DNA from: Icerya purchasi
Taxonomy: Eukaryota > Arthropoda > Insecta > Hemiptera > Monophlebidae
Length of the DNA: 64,000 nt
Assembly (NCBI GenBank): GCA_039619475.1
Contig: CM077115.1
Span: 36,902,083 to 36,966,082, forward strand
Direction of reading: 5' to 3'
Shown here: positions 1-10,790 of the stretch, one piece after another
Numbering within the stretch: the stretch's first letter is position 1
Layout: every line of letters begins with the position of its first letter
Made by a program: the position numbers and the translations under genes
The notes under the pieces: generated by a model
What the model saw: the letters and a program-made list of their open reading frames with translations, nothing else
Databases searched by the model: none
What the model was told of the DNA's origin: nothing

Positions 1-465
1 TAAGGATTGCAGTACACGATATCATCGGGTTTAGAGTTGACGACAAAAAACCTACTGGAATTTCATTAGATAAGAACTGAAATTTTCAGCAATTCAAATT
101 CTAAAAATATAATGACGGAACGCAGATGACCCTTGTATTCATTTCTCAAATTGTTTCTTTAAATCAACCTACCAGTGGAAAATTTGATGAGGCTACAAAT
201 TTCGAAAAACACTTAAAATACGACATTTCTTTATACGAAGATCTGGAAATTAATTATAAAGCGTTATTAAAACACTTTTCATAAATTTTCTTACATCACG
301 ATAATCTGTTTGGGCGTTAAAATTTTCCACACTTCCGTTATGAAAGCTACAAACAATTTCTACAGCGCCTTTGCTCAATATTTCATTAGTAGCGTGAGAA
401 TAACGCCGAAAATTGTAAAACGTTCTAAATAGTCTTTTTTTTTTGACGACTCACGGTTGTTAAAT
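1..465. other. AT-rich DNA, nothing recognised
   Basis: I see no coding similarity, RNA gene or repeat structure here. The short open frames are what AT-rich random sequence gives. Confidence 0.5.
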
Positions 466-531
466 GAACTGGCGATAAAACGAACTCGAGATAAAACGAA
501 CTGGCGATAAAACGCGAACTCGAGATAAAAG
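466..531. repeat. 16-bp tandem repeat, four units
   Basis: Four near-identical 16-bp units, each starting GAACT and ending in GATAAAAC or GATAAAAG. Two sub-types alternate (GAACTGGCGATAAAAC and GAACTCGAGATAAAAC), so the array is also a 32-bp unit repeated twice. A 2-nt insertion lies before the last unit. Confidence 0.85.
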
Positions 532-674
532 TTTCTTTGAAAAATATTCAACTCCAGATAGTTCCCGAATAAGATTTTATTTATAAAATTATCCATTTTC
601 CTTTTTGCCATGGGACCTTGACGCTTTAAAAAAAATTACTTTCAATAGAAAGGTAACGTGAGAATTGTAAAAAG

Positions 675-1876
675 GAATTCAAATTTACCGTTGGTTTCTT
701 CCGATATCGTGACACTAAAACGGGTCAGATCACTTATATCACGTACAATCACTGATGGGGTTCTAAGAAATCGTTTTTCCATTACAAAAGAAGAACGGCA
801 TTTTCTTCGAATTCGTTGAAATAAATTTAAAACAATAAATCCGACAACTACGCCTACATTCACTAACAAAACCTTGTGTCGTACGGTTTTTTGAACGGTT
901 CACCAATATTTCGCGAGTTCGAACAAGAACTGAACTACAGATTTGGTTGTTTCCCCACCGGTTTACTTTTTTGATTACACTCCACATCGAGGAGCGAAAT
1001 ATGTACGAGAATATTCATCGTTATGAGTAGTGGTACACCGCAGTAATATTGTTAGATCGCTATCGATGATGAACTTTTTTTCACTCTTGCCACTCTCTGT
1101 CCACAAACATCTGCTAACATAGTTCCGGAAGAACATCTAAAGAGAATTTGATAGTGAACACTAAACTGGCCAGCATTCGTCTTCTACACAAGTACTCCGA
1201 CACGTTCGTCCATTAATGTACTTTCCCACGCTTACCGTTTAATAAAAAAAAAATCTTTGTTGGATGCTTAATGAACTGAAAAGTCATGTTTGACTCGTTC
1301 GTTTTCGGTTTTATACTCGATGGAATGCTGATTGTTACACGATTTCTTAGAATGTCAGTTTGTACAGAACGTTTTCTATGTGTTTTATTTAAAGTTTTTC
1401 ATTTTTTTATTCCGGCTTCTTCTGTGTTCCATTTCTGTTCCTTCCGCGATTGTTTTATCCCCTCTACGAACAGTGTGAACAATTTGTTAGATGGCGGAGC
1501 GTAACTGTGTGACCGCGTGACCCTAGTTAATTATCTTTCCGATATACACATGCGCTTGATGCGCAAACATATCTCGTTATTATTGAACATGAGACAATAG
1601 ACGGACACAGTGACGTGTGACGTTGCTCGAGAAAATATAAAGAGGCGTAGATTCGACATAAAGTTTTAACGTGTTTAGTGAATGTACGCGCAATTGTCGG
1701 GTTTATCGTTTTAAATTTATTTAGGGAATTCGAAGAAAATGCTGTTCTTTTGTCACGGAAAAACGATTTCTCAGAACCACCAACAATTGTACGTGATATA
1801 ATTGGACAGATCTGATCTCGGTTAGCGTACTGTAATGATATCGGAATCACGGAAACTATCGGTAAATTTGAATTCG
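675..1876. mobile_element. Foldback-type element with long inverted arms
   Basis: The segment from about 675 to 920 is repeated in inverted orientation at about 1630 to 1876. Both ends carry GAATTCAAATTTACC, and long stretches inside match, for example AGAAATCGTTTTTCC followed by a shared stretch ending in CATTTTCTTCGAATTC. Arms are about 230-250 bp, look roughly 75-80% alike by eye, and flank about 700 bp of unrelated spacer. This structure fits a foldback DNA transposon or a MITE with long terminal inverted repeats. The left arm is open for 75 codons on the minus strand, but I recognise no transposase. I could not define target-site duplications. Confidence 0.7.
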
Positions 1877-2868
1877 TTTTTTTTTTTTTGTTTCTAAAGA
1901 TAAGGAAAGAGTTTTGGCTTCAAAAAACCGATGAATTTTCCCGAGAGATTGTTCGATGATGGTTTTTGATTTACATATTGTTTCGTGAGGCGACGCAGAA
2001 AATTCGAATATCTTTTATTCTGTTAGGTTATGACGCCGGCATAAATAAATGAAACATTTTAAACTATATACATTTTAAATATAAAGCAGCCTAAAACCCG
2101 TCAGGGGGCAAAATTTTACGCAGGTAAAATTATCGTTTTATTAAACATCGATTTAGCGACATTACTTGCAAAATTGAAACGGATTTAATCTTTTCAGTTT
2201 ACATTAAAATATATATATCTTTAAAAGAACGCCGCGTTACAAAAAATAAATAAATAAATAAAAATCGACTCAACTTTAAAAACTATGAAAGATAGGTGCG
2301 TAAGGACTATCTCTATGACGAAGCCCAAAGAATCAATTGTTTATGTATATACATATATAATATATACATATTTTAGAGTAATTTTGACAGTTCATTTTTC
2401 TCATTTTCGTCATCCTGTTGGAGTGTAATGTTACTAAATTATTTAAGATATTATAATTTCATTGCATAACTATTTCAAATATGTATTTATGCGAGTAAAT
2501 TAAAAATTTGAATATGGTTCTATTGTTCAAATTAAAATTAAAGAATTTTGCACATCAAAAATTGTTAATTATATAAACATCGTTCATACTATAAATGTTA
2601 GTAGATCAAGCTGCTCTTACAATAAAAATTAGTCTAGTCGTCGAGCAGAGATTGATTCGGTCGATTTGTTTTTGATATTGGTTTCAAATGACGTAAAGTT
2701 CTTTCATACTACAAGCGTTAAAGCCAGTCTTGTTTGCTACAGTCCTGTTCTCCGTCTAAGTCAAAATATCGATACGTTAACTCAACCGGTTGAATTTTAT
2801 CATTCTTTTCTACTGATCTTTGTAATCGTTTAGTTTATTTTGTTTTTAAAAATTCACGTAATGAAATA
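1877..2868. other. AT-rich DNA, nothing recognised
   Basis: Apart from homopolymer and AT dinucleotide tracts, I see no gene, no inverted repeat and no similarity to other parts of the window. Confidence 0.5.
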
Positions 2869-2876
2869 TACATATA

Positions 2877-3191
2877 CAAGGCCGTGTCCACGGGGTGGGT
2901 TTTGGGTGTTAACCCCCCCCCCCCCTCATGAGAATTGAAATAGCTTAGGTACTTCATTAATATTTTATGCAAAATTTTTTGTTACGAGTATAATCATTAA
3001 CATATGTAATTTTTATTAATGTTTATACAGTAATTCGTTTATTTAAATTATTAATACATATAAATCACAATGATGGAAATTATTAATAGCATGAATATTA
3101 GTGAAAAATGTATTTTTATTTATAAAATAAATATGCGAAGAAAATTTTCAAACCCCCCCCCCCCCTTTCCAAAATTCTGGGCACGGCCTTG
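2877..3191. mobile_element. 315-bp hAT-type MITE with perfect 8-bp TSD
   Basis: The element starts CAAGGCCGTGTCC and ends GGGCACGGCCTTG, so the two ends are inverted repeats with one mismatch. It is flanked on both sides by TACATATA (2869-2876 and 3192-3199), a perfect 8-bp direct repeat. Eight-base target duplications and CA...TG termini are typical of hAT transposons. At 315 bp with no coding frame it is non-autonomous. Two 13-base runs of C lie inside it at 2913-2925 and 3153-3165, about 25-40 bp from each end. Confidence 0.88.
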
Positions 3192-3199
3192 TACATATA

Positions 3200-3589
3200 A
3201 TAATATAACTTCAAACATTCCCGAAATAATCAGATTCGACGGAAAACTACTAAACAGCTAGCGGAACTATAACATATTTTTTTACAGGGTATATAATGGC
3301 TTCCGTTTTTTTTTTTTCTATCCGTATAGTAATTAATTTTATCGTCGCGATGTCAGAGCAGTCGGACTAGTCCGACGGTCCGGTGTTCTTGAATTAGCGC
3401 CAATACGGAAAAATGTGTAGAAGGTGATTATCGCAAACACGCATACCATCTTAGGCATGCGGATATCGATGTACGGACATGCATTTGGATTGCACTTGCA
3501 TAACAATAAATCAAATACACTTACGCGATTGGTTCCAAGCGTAATCTTGCTTAAAGCCGCGTTACATATAGAATTATCATGAACACTAT
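3200..3589. other. Unassigned DNA with a 16-bp perfect palindrome
   Basis: No gene is visible. GTCGGACTAGTCCGAC at 3361-3376 is its own reverse complement. It sits in a slightly GC-richer patch (about 3345-3500). It could be a binding site or part of an eroded repeat. Confidence 0.4.
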
Positions 3590-3760
3590 CTTTATAGAAG
3601 AATAGTTAAGGCAATAATTGGAAAGTGTACCTGTCATTTGTGGTACCATGTGAGTACCGGTGAAGACAAATTGAGTAGTCATCGAAAAAAGGTCGAAAAA
3701 AGAGGGCTTCTTTAGAAAAATCTTTAAATTCACGAATTATTCCTATTCCGTTCTGTCCAA
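3590..3760. repeat. Dispersed repeat, copy 1
   Basis: This shares an ordered set of words with 5600-5745: a GGTACCATGTGAGTACCGG-like block (GGTCCCATATGAGTACCGA there), TTGAGTAGTC, an AAAAAGA-rich stretch and CTCTTTAGA or CTTCTTTAGA. The copies are in the same orientation. The family has no coding potential that I can see. Confidence 0.6.
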
Positions 3761-3919
3761 ATCGATCTCTACTATGGATAAATGAAGTTAATGGGGTAAC
3801 CGATTTTTTGGCCCGCTTAGGGGCTTCCAATGGACAAAAGGGTCTTCGTTAATTTCCTGCTCGTAATATTAATCATATATCCGGAAGAATATTTATTTCT
3901 CCTTTTTCTCCAATATTGC

Positions 3920-4100
3920 TTTTATCTTTCCGTTCAGCCTTTAACTTCTCTCAGCACTAGTTGGTTTGACAAGTTTCCTTCTCTTTGTAGTTCTCTGATC
4001 ACTGCTATATGTTATCTTCATTTCGGTCATAGTTTTCTCCCTTCGCCACTTTTTCGTTTTTCCCTCGTCCCTTCCTTAGCGTATCCTTCCCCCGATATAT
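3920..4100 (+). pseudogene. LINE-A ORF2 C-terminal relic
   Basis: About 55 codons on the plus strand match the segment just after RNase H in the large LINE-A ORF2 (38066-41795). Shared patterns are FYLSVQP (FYLFIQP in LINE-A), then ITAICYLHFGHSFLPS (ITICRLRFNHTLLPS in LINE-A), then RFSLVPS. Both ends are cut off abruptly, just before the hAT-like MITE that begins near 4125. It is a dead fragment with no independent role. Confidence 0.7.
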
Positions 4101-4611
4101 AGTAGATATGATTAACGCTAAAAACAGGGGCGAATCCAAAGAGACATTTGGGGGGGGGGGGGATGGTATAATTACGTAATATATTTTACGGTTGGCAGTA
4201 GATTTGAGAAATACTCCTTGTTTCATGAAGAAAATCAAATAACGACCTCTTTAGAAATTTAAAAATGTTTTAAAAATACATAATTATTAAAAATTAAATT
4301 TTATTTAATTTTTATGTGAAAAAAAGGAAAAATTATAAAATTATTGCTAAAATGGTAGTTCAAAATTTGAATAGTGAGAAAGATAGTATTTTTATTAGAC
4401 TTTACTTCTTTTTTATAATTTTTTAGTAATCCTCGATCCCAATTCTTTGTTCGGGAGCAAGTTTAAACACATATATTTCTTACTGAAATATTTTCATTTA
4501 CGTTACAAAATAAAAATTAAAAATAATTAAGGAAGATGAAAGACTACTGACAGCGTCGGATTTAAAATAAAATAAAAACGTAACATTAATAGTTTTACTA
4601 GAAAACAGTAT

Positions 4612-4796
4612 CCTTTAAATTGTATGTGCTGTGTGTAACTATTATGGTCATTACAGCGCACACAAGGGAGGGGGGATCATTTAAATGTGCTGAGTTAAGC
4701 CATTCATTTTAATGAAGGTAATAATCCTGTTGTTGGAACTTCCCCTGATTTGAGAGGGTCTGCTCTATATTTCTGAGTAAGCCAAGTTGCCTCCGC

Positions 4797-4800
<4 letters not shown>
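4612..4800. other. Foreign DNA inside MITE copy A, origin unknown
   Basis: This stretch is absent from the intact MITE copy and lies outside the LINE-A fragment that begins at the poly-T tract at 4801. It may be flanking DNA carried by an earlier insertion. I cannot assign it. Confidence 0.4.
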
Positions 4801-4827
<27 letters not shown>

Positions 4828-5265
4828 GGGTTCGTCATAAAGACATTGGCCCAAGAAGAGGGGGAAGAATAAGAAGCGGAATCAGATGTTTACGCGATCA
4901 GATATGGAAGATAGGAAAGACTCAAGTGCTGGAATGACCGAGGGTGATGGCAAGGAGAGGACAAAAGATGCACAGTACGGAGTTGGAAGACCACTTGACA
5001 AAAGAGAAGAGTACAAGGAAGAACGTTCGGAAGCGATATAAGTGCACTCAAACAAAATGTGATTAGCGTCACCTATAAAGTTGTGAGAGGAAGGGTGTAG
5101 GGGACAGTGAGGAGAGGGGACTAGAGAAAAACGAAATAGGGAAGCAGGAAGCAAACTGTGCCCAAAGCGTAGGCGACAGATTGCAGAGAGAGTTGAACGC
5201 CGCATTTTGGCAAGTAAGTAGTACACGGGAAACGGTCGGCGGTACGGTTGCCTGGCTGCACAAGG
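4801..5265 (-). pseudogene. LINE-A 3' fragment, 5'-truncated
   Basis: A minus-strand frame of 114 codons (5226-4882) matches the C-terminus of LINE-A ORF2. It shares FGHSLLPASLFRFSLVPSP, then CPLHPSSHNF, DANHILFEC, ASERS, LPTPYCAS and the final FLSSISDR. These include the Cys/His positions of the zinc-binding tail seen downstream of RNase H in many LINEs. The poly(A) tail appears as 27 T at 4801-4827. A 5'-truncated copy ending in poly(A) is the normal product of target-primed reverse transcription. It interrupts the hAT-like MITE and so inserted later. Confidence 0.85.
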
Positions 5266-5551
5266 GGCATGTATTAAATATTAGTTATATAATTAAATCC
5301 GTAGATAACATTTATACAAATCATTTATAGTATAAATTAAGTTTCAAAAAAAAGAAGTTTCTCTGTTATAATAATTTTTTTCATAGACGCTTTAGTTGGA
5401 TCGGCCAGTGCATACAATATTATCAATATACCGTAGAAAAGCGTAAGTTGTAAAAAAACTAACATTTAAGAGATAAAAAATTAAAATATTATCAATTTCA
5501 ACTATAGATAAATATGGATTCGAACAAAAAAAAAAAAAAAAAACTGAAACT

Positions 5552-6001
5552 CCCCACAGCGCAATTTACAAGCTTAGCATTGACGGAATTAATCATCTGG
5601 ACTGACTCCGATAATATCCTTTTTATTATTCGGAAACTACATTGGTCGGTAATGGTCCCATATGAGTACCGATGAGTATTGGCGAGTACTGATTGAGTAG
5701 TCGTCAAATAAAGCTAAAAAAGAAGTCTCTTTAGAGATTCCTCTTTGTTTCGATTAATAGAACCAGATAAAAATTAATCAAAAAATTTTCATTCGAATAC
5801 AGCGGAAACGTGAAGGATTAAAATTTTAAAATTAAAGGAGCAATAAATCGAAATGGCTTAAAGCTTTATTAATGTTGCAAATTCGAATAAAAATAATGAA
5901 TTAACAAAACCCCCAAAGCGCGATTCATAAACTAATCACTGACGGAATCGGAACATTATATTCTTAAACCAACATCCAGCAGCAGCAGCAGCAGCAGCAG
6001 C
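5552..6001. repeat. Duplicated repeat unit with a (CAG)8 tract
   Basis: CCCCACAGCGCAATTTAC...TTGACGGAAT at 5552-5589 recurs in the same orientation as CCCCAAAGCGCGATTC...CTGACGGAAT at 5911-5949, about 360 bp further on. Between them, 5600-5745 is copy 2 of the dispersed repeat also found at 3590-3760. A (CAG)8 microsatellite lies at 5977-6000, outside any convincing coding frame. Confidence 0.6.
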
Positions 6002-6096
6002 TCTTTATAGAGTACAGAAAGTAGCATGTTTTTAGGCTGCCTATAGTTACCGTTCAAAAATATTTACACTAAAAATTGAAAAATGAAATAGTTAAT

Positions 6097-6494
6097 ACCC
6101 GCTTCAAAATTTACTATTAAGAATTTAATAAAAATACACCCGAAAGGAAAAAAATAATTTATTTTTCAAATCCATATGTATGAGAATATTACGATTATTC
6201 TTAAACGGCATTAATACTTCTCATCAAGTTGCAACAATTAAGAAACCGTATTAAATATTCCTGATGTTTCTAATAGCTTATGAAAAATGAGCGACTCCGT
6301 TGTTGCTCTGTACTCGTTTAATACGGTTCATAAATATTATTGTAATTTCAATTTGGTGTCGACTGCTTCTAATTAAGCTATTAATAATGTTGTTTAAGAA
6401 TTACTATAAAAAATATTCTTTTTTCTAAAATAAATTATTTTTTTACTTTTTAGCGCATTTTTATTAAATTTTTGGAGTAAATCTTTTGAAGCGG
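6097..6494. mobile_element. Palindromic MITE (family P), copy 1
   Basis: The two ends are long inverted repeats. The left reads CCGCTTCAAAATTTACTATT then TAATAAAAATACACC. The reverse complement of the right reads CCGCTTCAAAAGATTTACTC then TAATAAAAATGCGCTAAAAAG. The inverted arms run for at least 60 bp and then continue with interruptions towards the centre. The same family is present at 18385-18840. There is no coding frame, so it is non-autonomous; the superfamily is not clear from the ends. Confidence 0.75.
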
Positions 6495-6500
6495 ATAATT

Positions 6501-6874
6501 TTTTTTTTTTTTTTTTTTGAAAAAACTATTTTTTAACGCTAAATAAAATTTTTTTTATAATCAATCGAAAGAAGTCGAAAAGTTTTATTTGGCCTTTTGG
6601 TAAATTTTGAAATAAATAATTAAATAACGCAAATTTATTTAAGTTAATAGGATGAACTCGTTATTTACCGTTTCCTTTTATTTCCTGCGACGAATATGTC
6701 GCTGAAAAATTACAAAATTGGGACTATACACATACTTTTCGAAGAATTATATGAAATCAATTATATTCTAAAAAAAAAAAAAAAAAAGTTATTCTTGCGT
6801 GGATAATGGGTTACAAATTCAGTAAAACCGTAAATTGGTGTGTGAAACGCTGTGAACGGTATTTTTGATTTTTG

Positions 6875-6908
<34 letters not shown>

Positions 6909-7658
6909 TTGAAACATAAGATATACAAGCTTATCAGTTTAAATAGTTTCAAAGGCATAGCAAAGAAGTTTTTGGATATCAGTAAATTATATAGTATTCA
7001 GTTATTATCATTTCTGCTTAAAAACAGCTCAGAGTTTAAGTTCATAATTAAGGAAGGAGTAACGAAGAGTTGTGGAAAAGAATTAGTCATGGAGCCTAAT
7101 GTATTAAATATCATTCCAGAAATCAGTCGGTGTATATGGCCCCTAGACTTTATGATTACTTAAAAATCGACTTAAAAAACTTTAAAAAAAAAAACGGAAC
7201 AAGTGTCTACTGGAGTACTTTAGTTATTACATTTAGATTGTGACAATTCAGATCCATTATTCGTATTCGAAGACTAGCTAATGTAACTCACATGAACCGA
7301 GTTGTTATAAATTTAAGTCGTAATAGTATAATATATATTTTCGGAAATCTTAAATTCCTTGGCCGCCTTTCCAAATTGTAAAGTCTTAAGTTTTATTTTA
7401 CTTATTATTTCGATTTTATGAGTGTCTCCCAAAATTTCCCCTTTCTCGTTTTAAAAGAACCTCTTATTATATAGCCTAATTATGTATAATTAAATTTAAA
7501 TTAATCGATGTAGTTCTTTAAATGACTAAAGAAGGTTATACACATTATTAAGTACCGTCGAAATATTTCTTTATGCCAGTAATAATAATCCCCATTGTTC
7601 GCGCGTATTTGTGGAGTATTTCACGTTAATTCTCATTATGTAGCTAATCTGTAATTTG
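6501..7658. other. AT-rich DNA with microsatellite
   Basis: A poly-T tract (about 6501-6519), a poly-A tract (6771-6787) and an (ATT)n microsatellite (6875-6906) are visible. An 84-codon frame at 6909-7163 (plus) resembles nothing I know and looks like chance. Confidence 0.5.

Positions 7659-7721
<63 letters not shown>
7659..7721. repeat. (ATT)21 microsatellite
   Basis: A perfect 63-bp run of the trinucleotide ATT. In minus-strand sense this is (AAT)n, which could be the simple-repeat tail of an I-like LINE, but I see no LINE coding sequence beside it. Confidence 0.95.
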
Positions 7722-9289
7722 GTAGTCTGATCAGATTGAACGCGACTTGATTTGGCACAACTAAATCGGTTCGGTGTAAAAGCGTCCATGAGGATTTTAT
7801 TGCAGCTTGATAAGAAATATTTAAATTTAGTAAAACATTACTTAAAAATGCTTGTCTTTTTTGTTGTTTTTCGGAAATGAGATGAATCACGTGAAATATT
7901 AATGTAGTGAAAGAAACATTTAAAACAATCTAATTAAATCGTAACCGAGTCTTTTCATGAAATGATTAATTGACAAAAGTATAGATACCAAGCATCGGTT
8001 TCATAAAAGTTATCGGAAAAAAGGATGATTCCCTCACTCGTTTTTTTTTTGTTTTTTAAACTCCAAACATCCTTAAGTCCTTCTGTAAGATCTCATGTGC
8101 GATCACGTAATTTTATATAGGCCAATTTAATTATTTGCAGTTCACATTAAACACATCCATGTGGCTAATACACATACACCGCAGCAAATGCGAATGTACA
8201 CATTCACCGTGACAGCGCCAATTGTACAAAGAACTCGACCAAACAGACTGTTTTATAAATTCTACTACTATATTAGAATGAACTTTAAACTGGTTCGCTT
8301 ACTTGGCAGTGTTTCGTTTACTTTGTTCACTCGTTCGCTCGCCTACTTTCAACTTTACCGAACAATTTTAATACGCTCCAGTACAATCCGACTAATACCT
8401 TTTTTTTTTTTTTTTTTTTGTGACACTCTACCTCGAATTAAATAAAGCACAGTCTAACTAGCAGATACAATTCCTTTTCACCATTGCACATATGTTCACG
8501 TGGAAACGCATTAAACATATACCGCTTTAGTCTGTACCGCCAGGCTTCTGCACATGTACCAGTGATAATCTTTTCAAGTATATTTTTTCAACTACTAGTA
8601 TAATATATCCCATTGCGTGATACTTTATGATAATATTCATATATTAGATGTTTTATTATAGCATATTCCTGTTATTTTTATTATTTTGGTTTGTCGATCC
8701 CAAAACTACGTTTTTTTGTTGACCCCCCCCCCCCCATTTTGTAACTTGGAATAATTTTGTAACTTAAAAGCATAAACCAGATGTCGTTAAGACACCGTTG
8801 CGCGCTGGAAAGGGCATAATTGCTCGATATATGTATACTACGTATTACTGTTGTATGCTAATTTTTACATTTATGTAATAAACTTTTTATTCATTCATTC
8901 ATTCCAAAGGTTAAAAACAAAATTTACTGATGAGCAAAGCGAATGTGAAGTGGAAAAAACAAAAGTTTCTAGATAAGACATACCAGTGTAAGAGAGGTTT
9001 ACGTAAGTTCGTCAGTGTGTCACGAAAGTAATTCCGTGATGAAGATAAAGAACACAACAGTGAGATCGTTTCATCACAAATTTGGGGACTGTCTAGCAGG
9101 CCCATAAAGTAAACCCGAAACTGCGAAAACGCTGATAAACAACTAAATTTTCAAATTCAAATTATATATTTATTTAAAGACGTTCTAATTCTAGTTCATT
9201 TTATACATTACAACTTAGATAGTTACAGATAATTTTTTATAGTATTTAAACGGAAAGTTATATCTTCTGCAAATTTCTATAAAAATCAA
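7722..9289. other. AT-rich DNA, nothing recognised
   Basis: A run of C near 8725-8737 and a poly-T tract near 8400-8419 are the only striking features. No open frame has recognisable motifs. Confidence 0.5.
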
Positions 9290-9640
9290 AAAGAAATAAT
9301 TACAAATAATTTTGTTATACGTAAACTAAAAATCGATATCTTCTGAAATAGGTTTTTAGCTTTTAAGAATATCTAAAAGTACTTTGGACTGTAGCTTCAT
9401 CATTACCAAGCGCCTCTTCCATGGTAATTCTTCTTGCGTGTGCGCGGATGAGAAAGCTTCCTCACGCTCCTTGTTGAATTTTGGACATAATGGTCAATGG
9501 ACAGACTTTCAGTGCCACAAAAAAAAGGGTACTCCGTGTGTTAGTTTTGTGTGGCCGATGCGGATTCTGCGAGTTCGGCTTAAATGGGACGCCCATGTCT
9601 TCAGCAGATTTTCCTGTACGAGCAACGAGACTATTCTCAA
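9290..9640 (-). pseudogene. LINE C-terminal relic (I/Loa-like)
   Basis: On the minus strand, 9620-9530 encodes RTRRIRIGHTKLTHG followed by VPFF, which matches the conserved block after RNase H in I/Loa-type LINEs (RLRIGHTxLTHGxL). A one-base shift then gives KVCPLTIMSKI, where the family has a CP..LTIKHIL-type Cys/His tail. Near 9390-9350, minus-strand frames read ALGNDEATVQST and then LKAKNLFQKI, resembling the end of such proteins. At least two frame breaks and missing Cys/His residues show it is dead. The plus-strand open frame of 161 codons in the same place is probably only a shadow of this relic. Confidence 0.5.
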
Positions 9641-10142
9641 TTCTTCTACCGCTAGAGCCATCTGCTATTGCGCATTTCCTTTTCCGAAGTGTTTGTTCTC
9701 TTTTTTTATTCTTTCATTCAACAGAGCAAAGCCGAACAACCGGACTCTACTGGTAAACGGGATTTTTCCGTTTTCTTTTTTACACGACTTTTCCCTGTTG
9801 CCGTTAATGCGCGGCGCCTGTGCCATTTCTCAAAACGTATTTTTACAATTTTTTCTTTTATTTTTATAGTTGTGCGTCCAAGTCCCGTCTCCCTAAACTA
9901 ATGTAATTCAAAACTGTTGCCTTCGTTTTTGTCTTTGCAAAGTCCTCTCGAATTTCCAGCTATTCTTTCCGAATCTAATTCGCGATTCCTGCCCATTCGT
10001 GCATCCTATTTAGAATATCGTTTCCTTATTAATCCACTCGCGACCACTATCCTTATCGTGATAATAGCCTGGCGCTTTACTCCGTAGCAAAACCCCTATC
10101 CTAGCTTTTATTTCACATCGTCTTAGTCCATTTTGGACTTCT
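9641..10142. other. Unassigned, T-rich
   Basis: Slightly GC-richer than its surroundings near 9640-9830. It may be the eroded upstream part of the LINE relic on its left, but I could not find RNase H motifs in it. Confidence 0.35.
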
Positions 10143-10790
10143 TTTGTTTTTTTGTTGTTTTTTTTTGCGCCTGTCAACCGGGGACCTTTACCCAGAAACA
10201 ATTAGAAAAGGAAGGGGTCAATTATATCTTTATACGATATTAAATGTTGTTAGGAGGAAGTAATCAATATAATGGGAATAATGTGTGGAGAGGGAAAAGA
10301 TAGGACATAAGAATGGAGTAGGAAGACCGAGTATCAATAAAATGGAATAAAAAGCAGAGCACTCAGCAGAAAGAGATGAACACTTAATAAACACATGATC
10401 AGTATCGCAAACACGTTCTTCGTTTCAGTGGAAAGAACAATACGGTGAGGCAACCAACGAAAAACAAAAACGGCAAGAAGATAATAAAGTACAGCTTAAG
10501 AGTTGAAACGAATAACGGAGACAACAACAGAACGATGAAGTGAAGGAAACAAAGAGAACCATGGTTAACAGGTAGACACTAGGTTGAACAGACAGATAAA
10601 AAGAACAATTGTTAGAGAAAGAGGAAACGTATACATTAGATACCAAAATCTGAGATGAAATGCATAGCGGAAGGAGATTGGTCGATGGGACTTTTTTAAA
10701 GAAGAAGTGAGAAGAGGCAGCAACGCGTGCCAAAGAGTCTGCCGCTTCATTACCGAAAATGTCCGAATGATTAGGAACCCACAGCTGGAC
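10143..10790 (-). pseudogene. LINE-A RNase H and C-terminal relic
   Basis: On the minus strand, 10780-10690 reads LWVPNHSDIFGNEAADSLAR. This is the last catalytic block of RNase H (LWVPSHAGIDGNETVDSLAR in the large LINE-A copy). The frame continues for about 100 codons with FSNNCSFYLSVQPS, LPLC and a FSLVASPYCSFH block, then VCDTDHVF in the expected order. Frame breaks separate the blocks. T-rich sequence at 10143-10166 is a likely eroded poly(A) tail. Confidence 0.7.

Larger units (their letters stand above)
4125..5410. mobile_element. hAT-like MITE (646-bp family), copy A, split by an insertion
   Basis: The left part (4125-4611) and right part (about 5268-5410) align in order with the uninterrupted copy at 24952-25597. 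Shared words include ATAATTACGTAA next to a poly-G run, GGCAGTAGATTTGAGAAATA, ATAGTTTTACTAGAAAA, TTTCTCTGTTATAATAA and CATAGA.GCTTTAGTT or GCTTTGGTT. The left end reads CAGGGGCGAATCCAA and the right end is TTGGATCGGCCAGTG, an eroded inverted repeat. The alignment breaks after AGTAT (near 4611) and resumes at GTATTAAAT (near 5268). The 650 bp between are therefore a later insertion. Confidence 0.8.

Noticed and set aside
5977..6000. (CAG)8 as a poly-Gln coding tract
   Set aside because: No supporting open frame or exon around it; it lies in a dispersed repeat.
7571..7789. Poly-Ile protein frame over the ATT repeat
   Set aside because: A translated microsatellite with no flanking coding evidence.
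9384..9869. 161-codon plus-strand open frame
   Set aside because: Its minus strand carries LINE tail motifs (RIRIGHTKLTHG), so the open frame is best seen as antisense to a relic.
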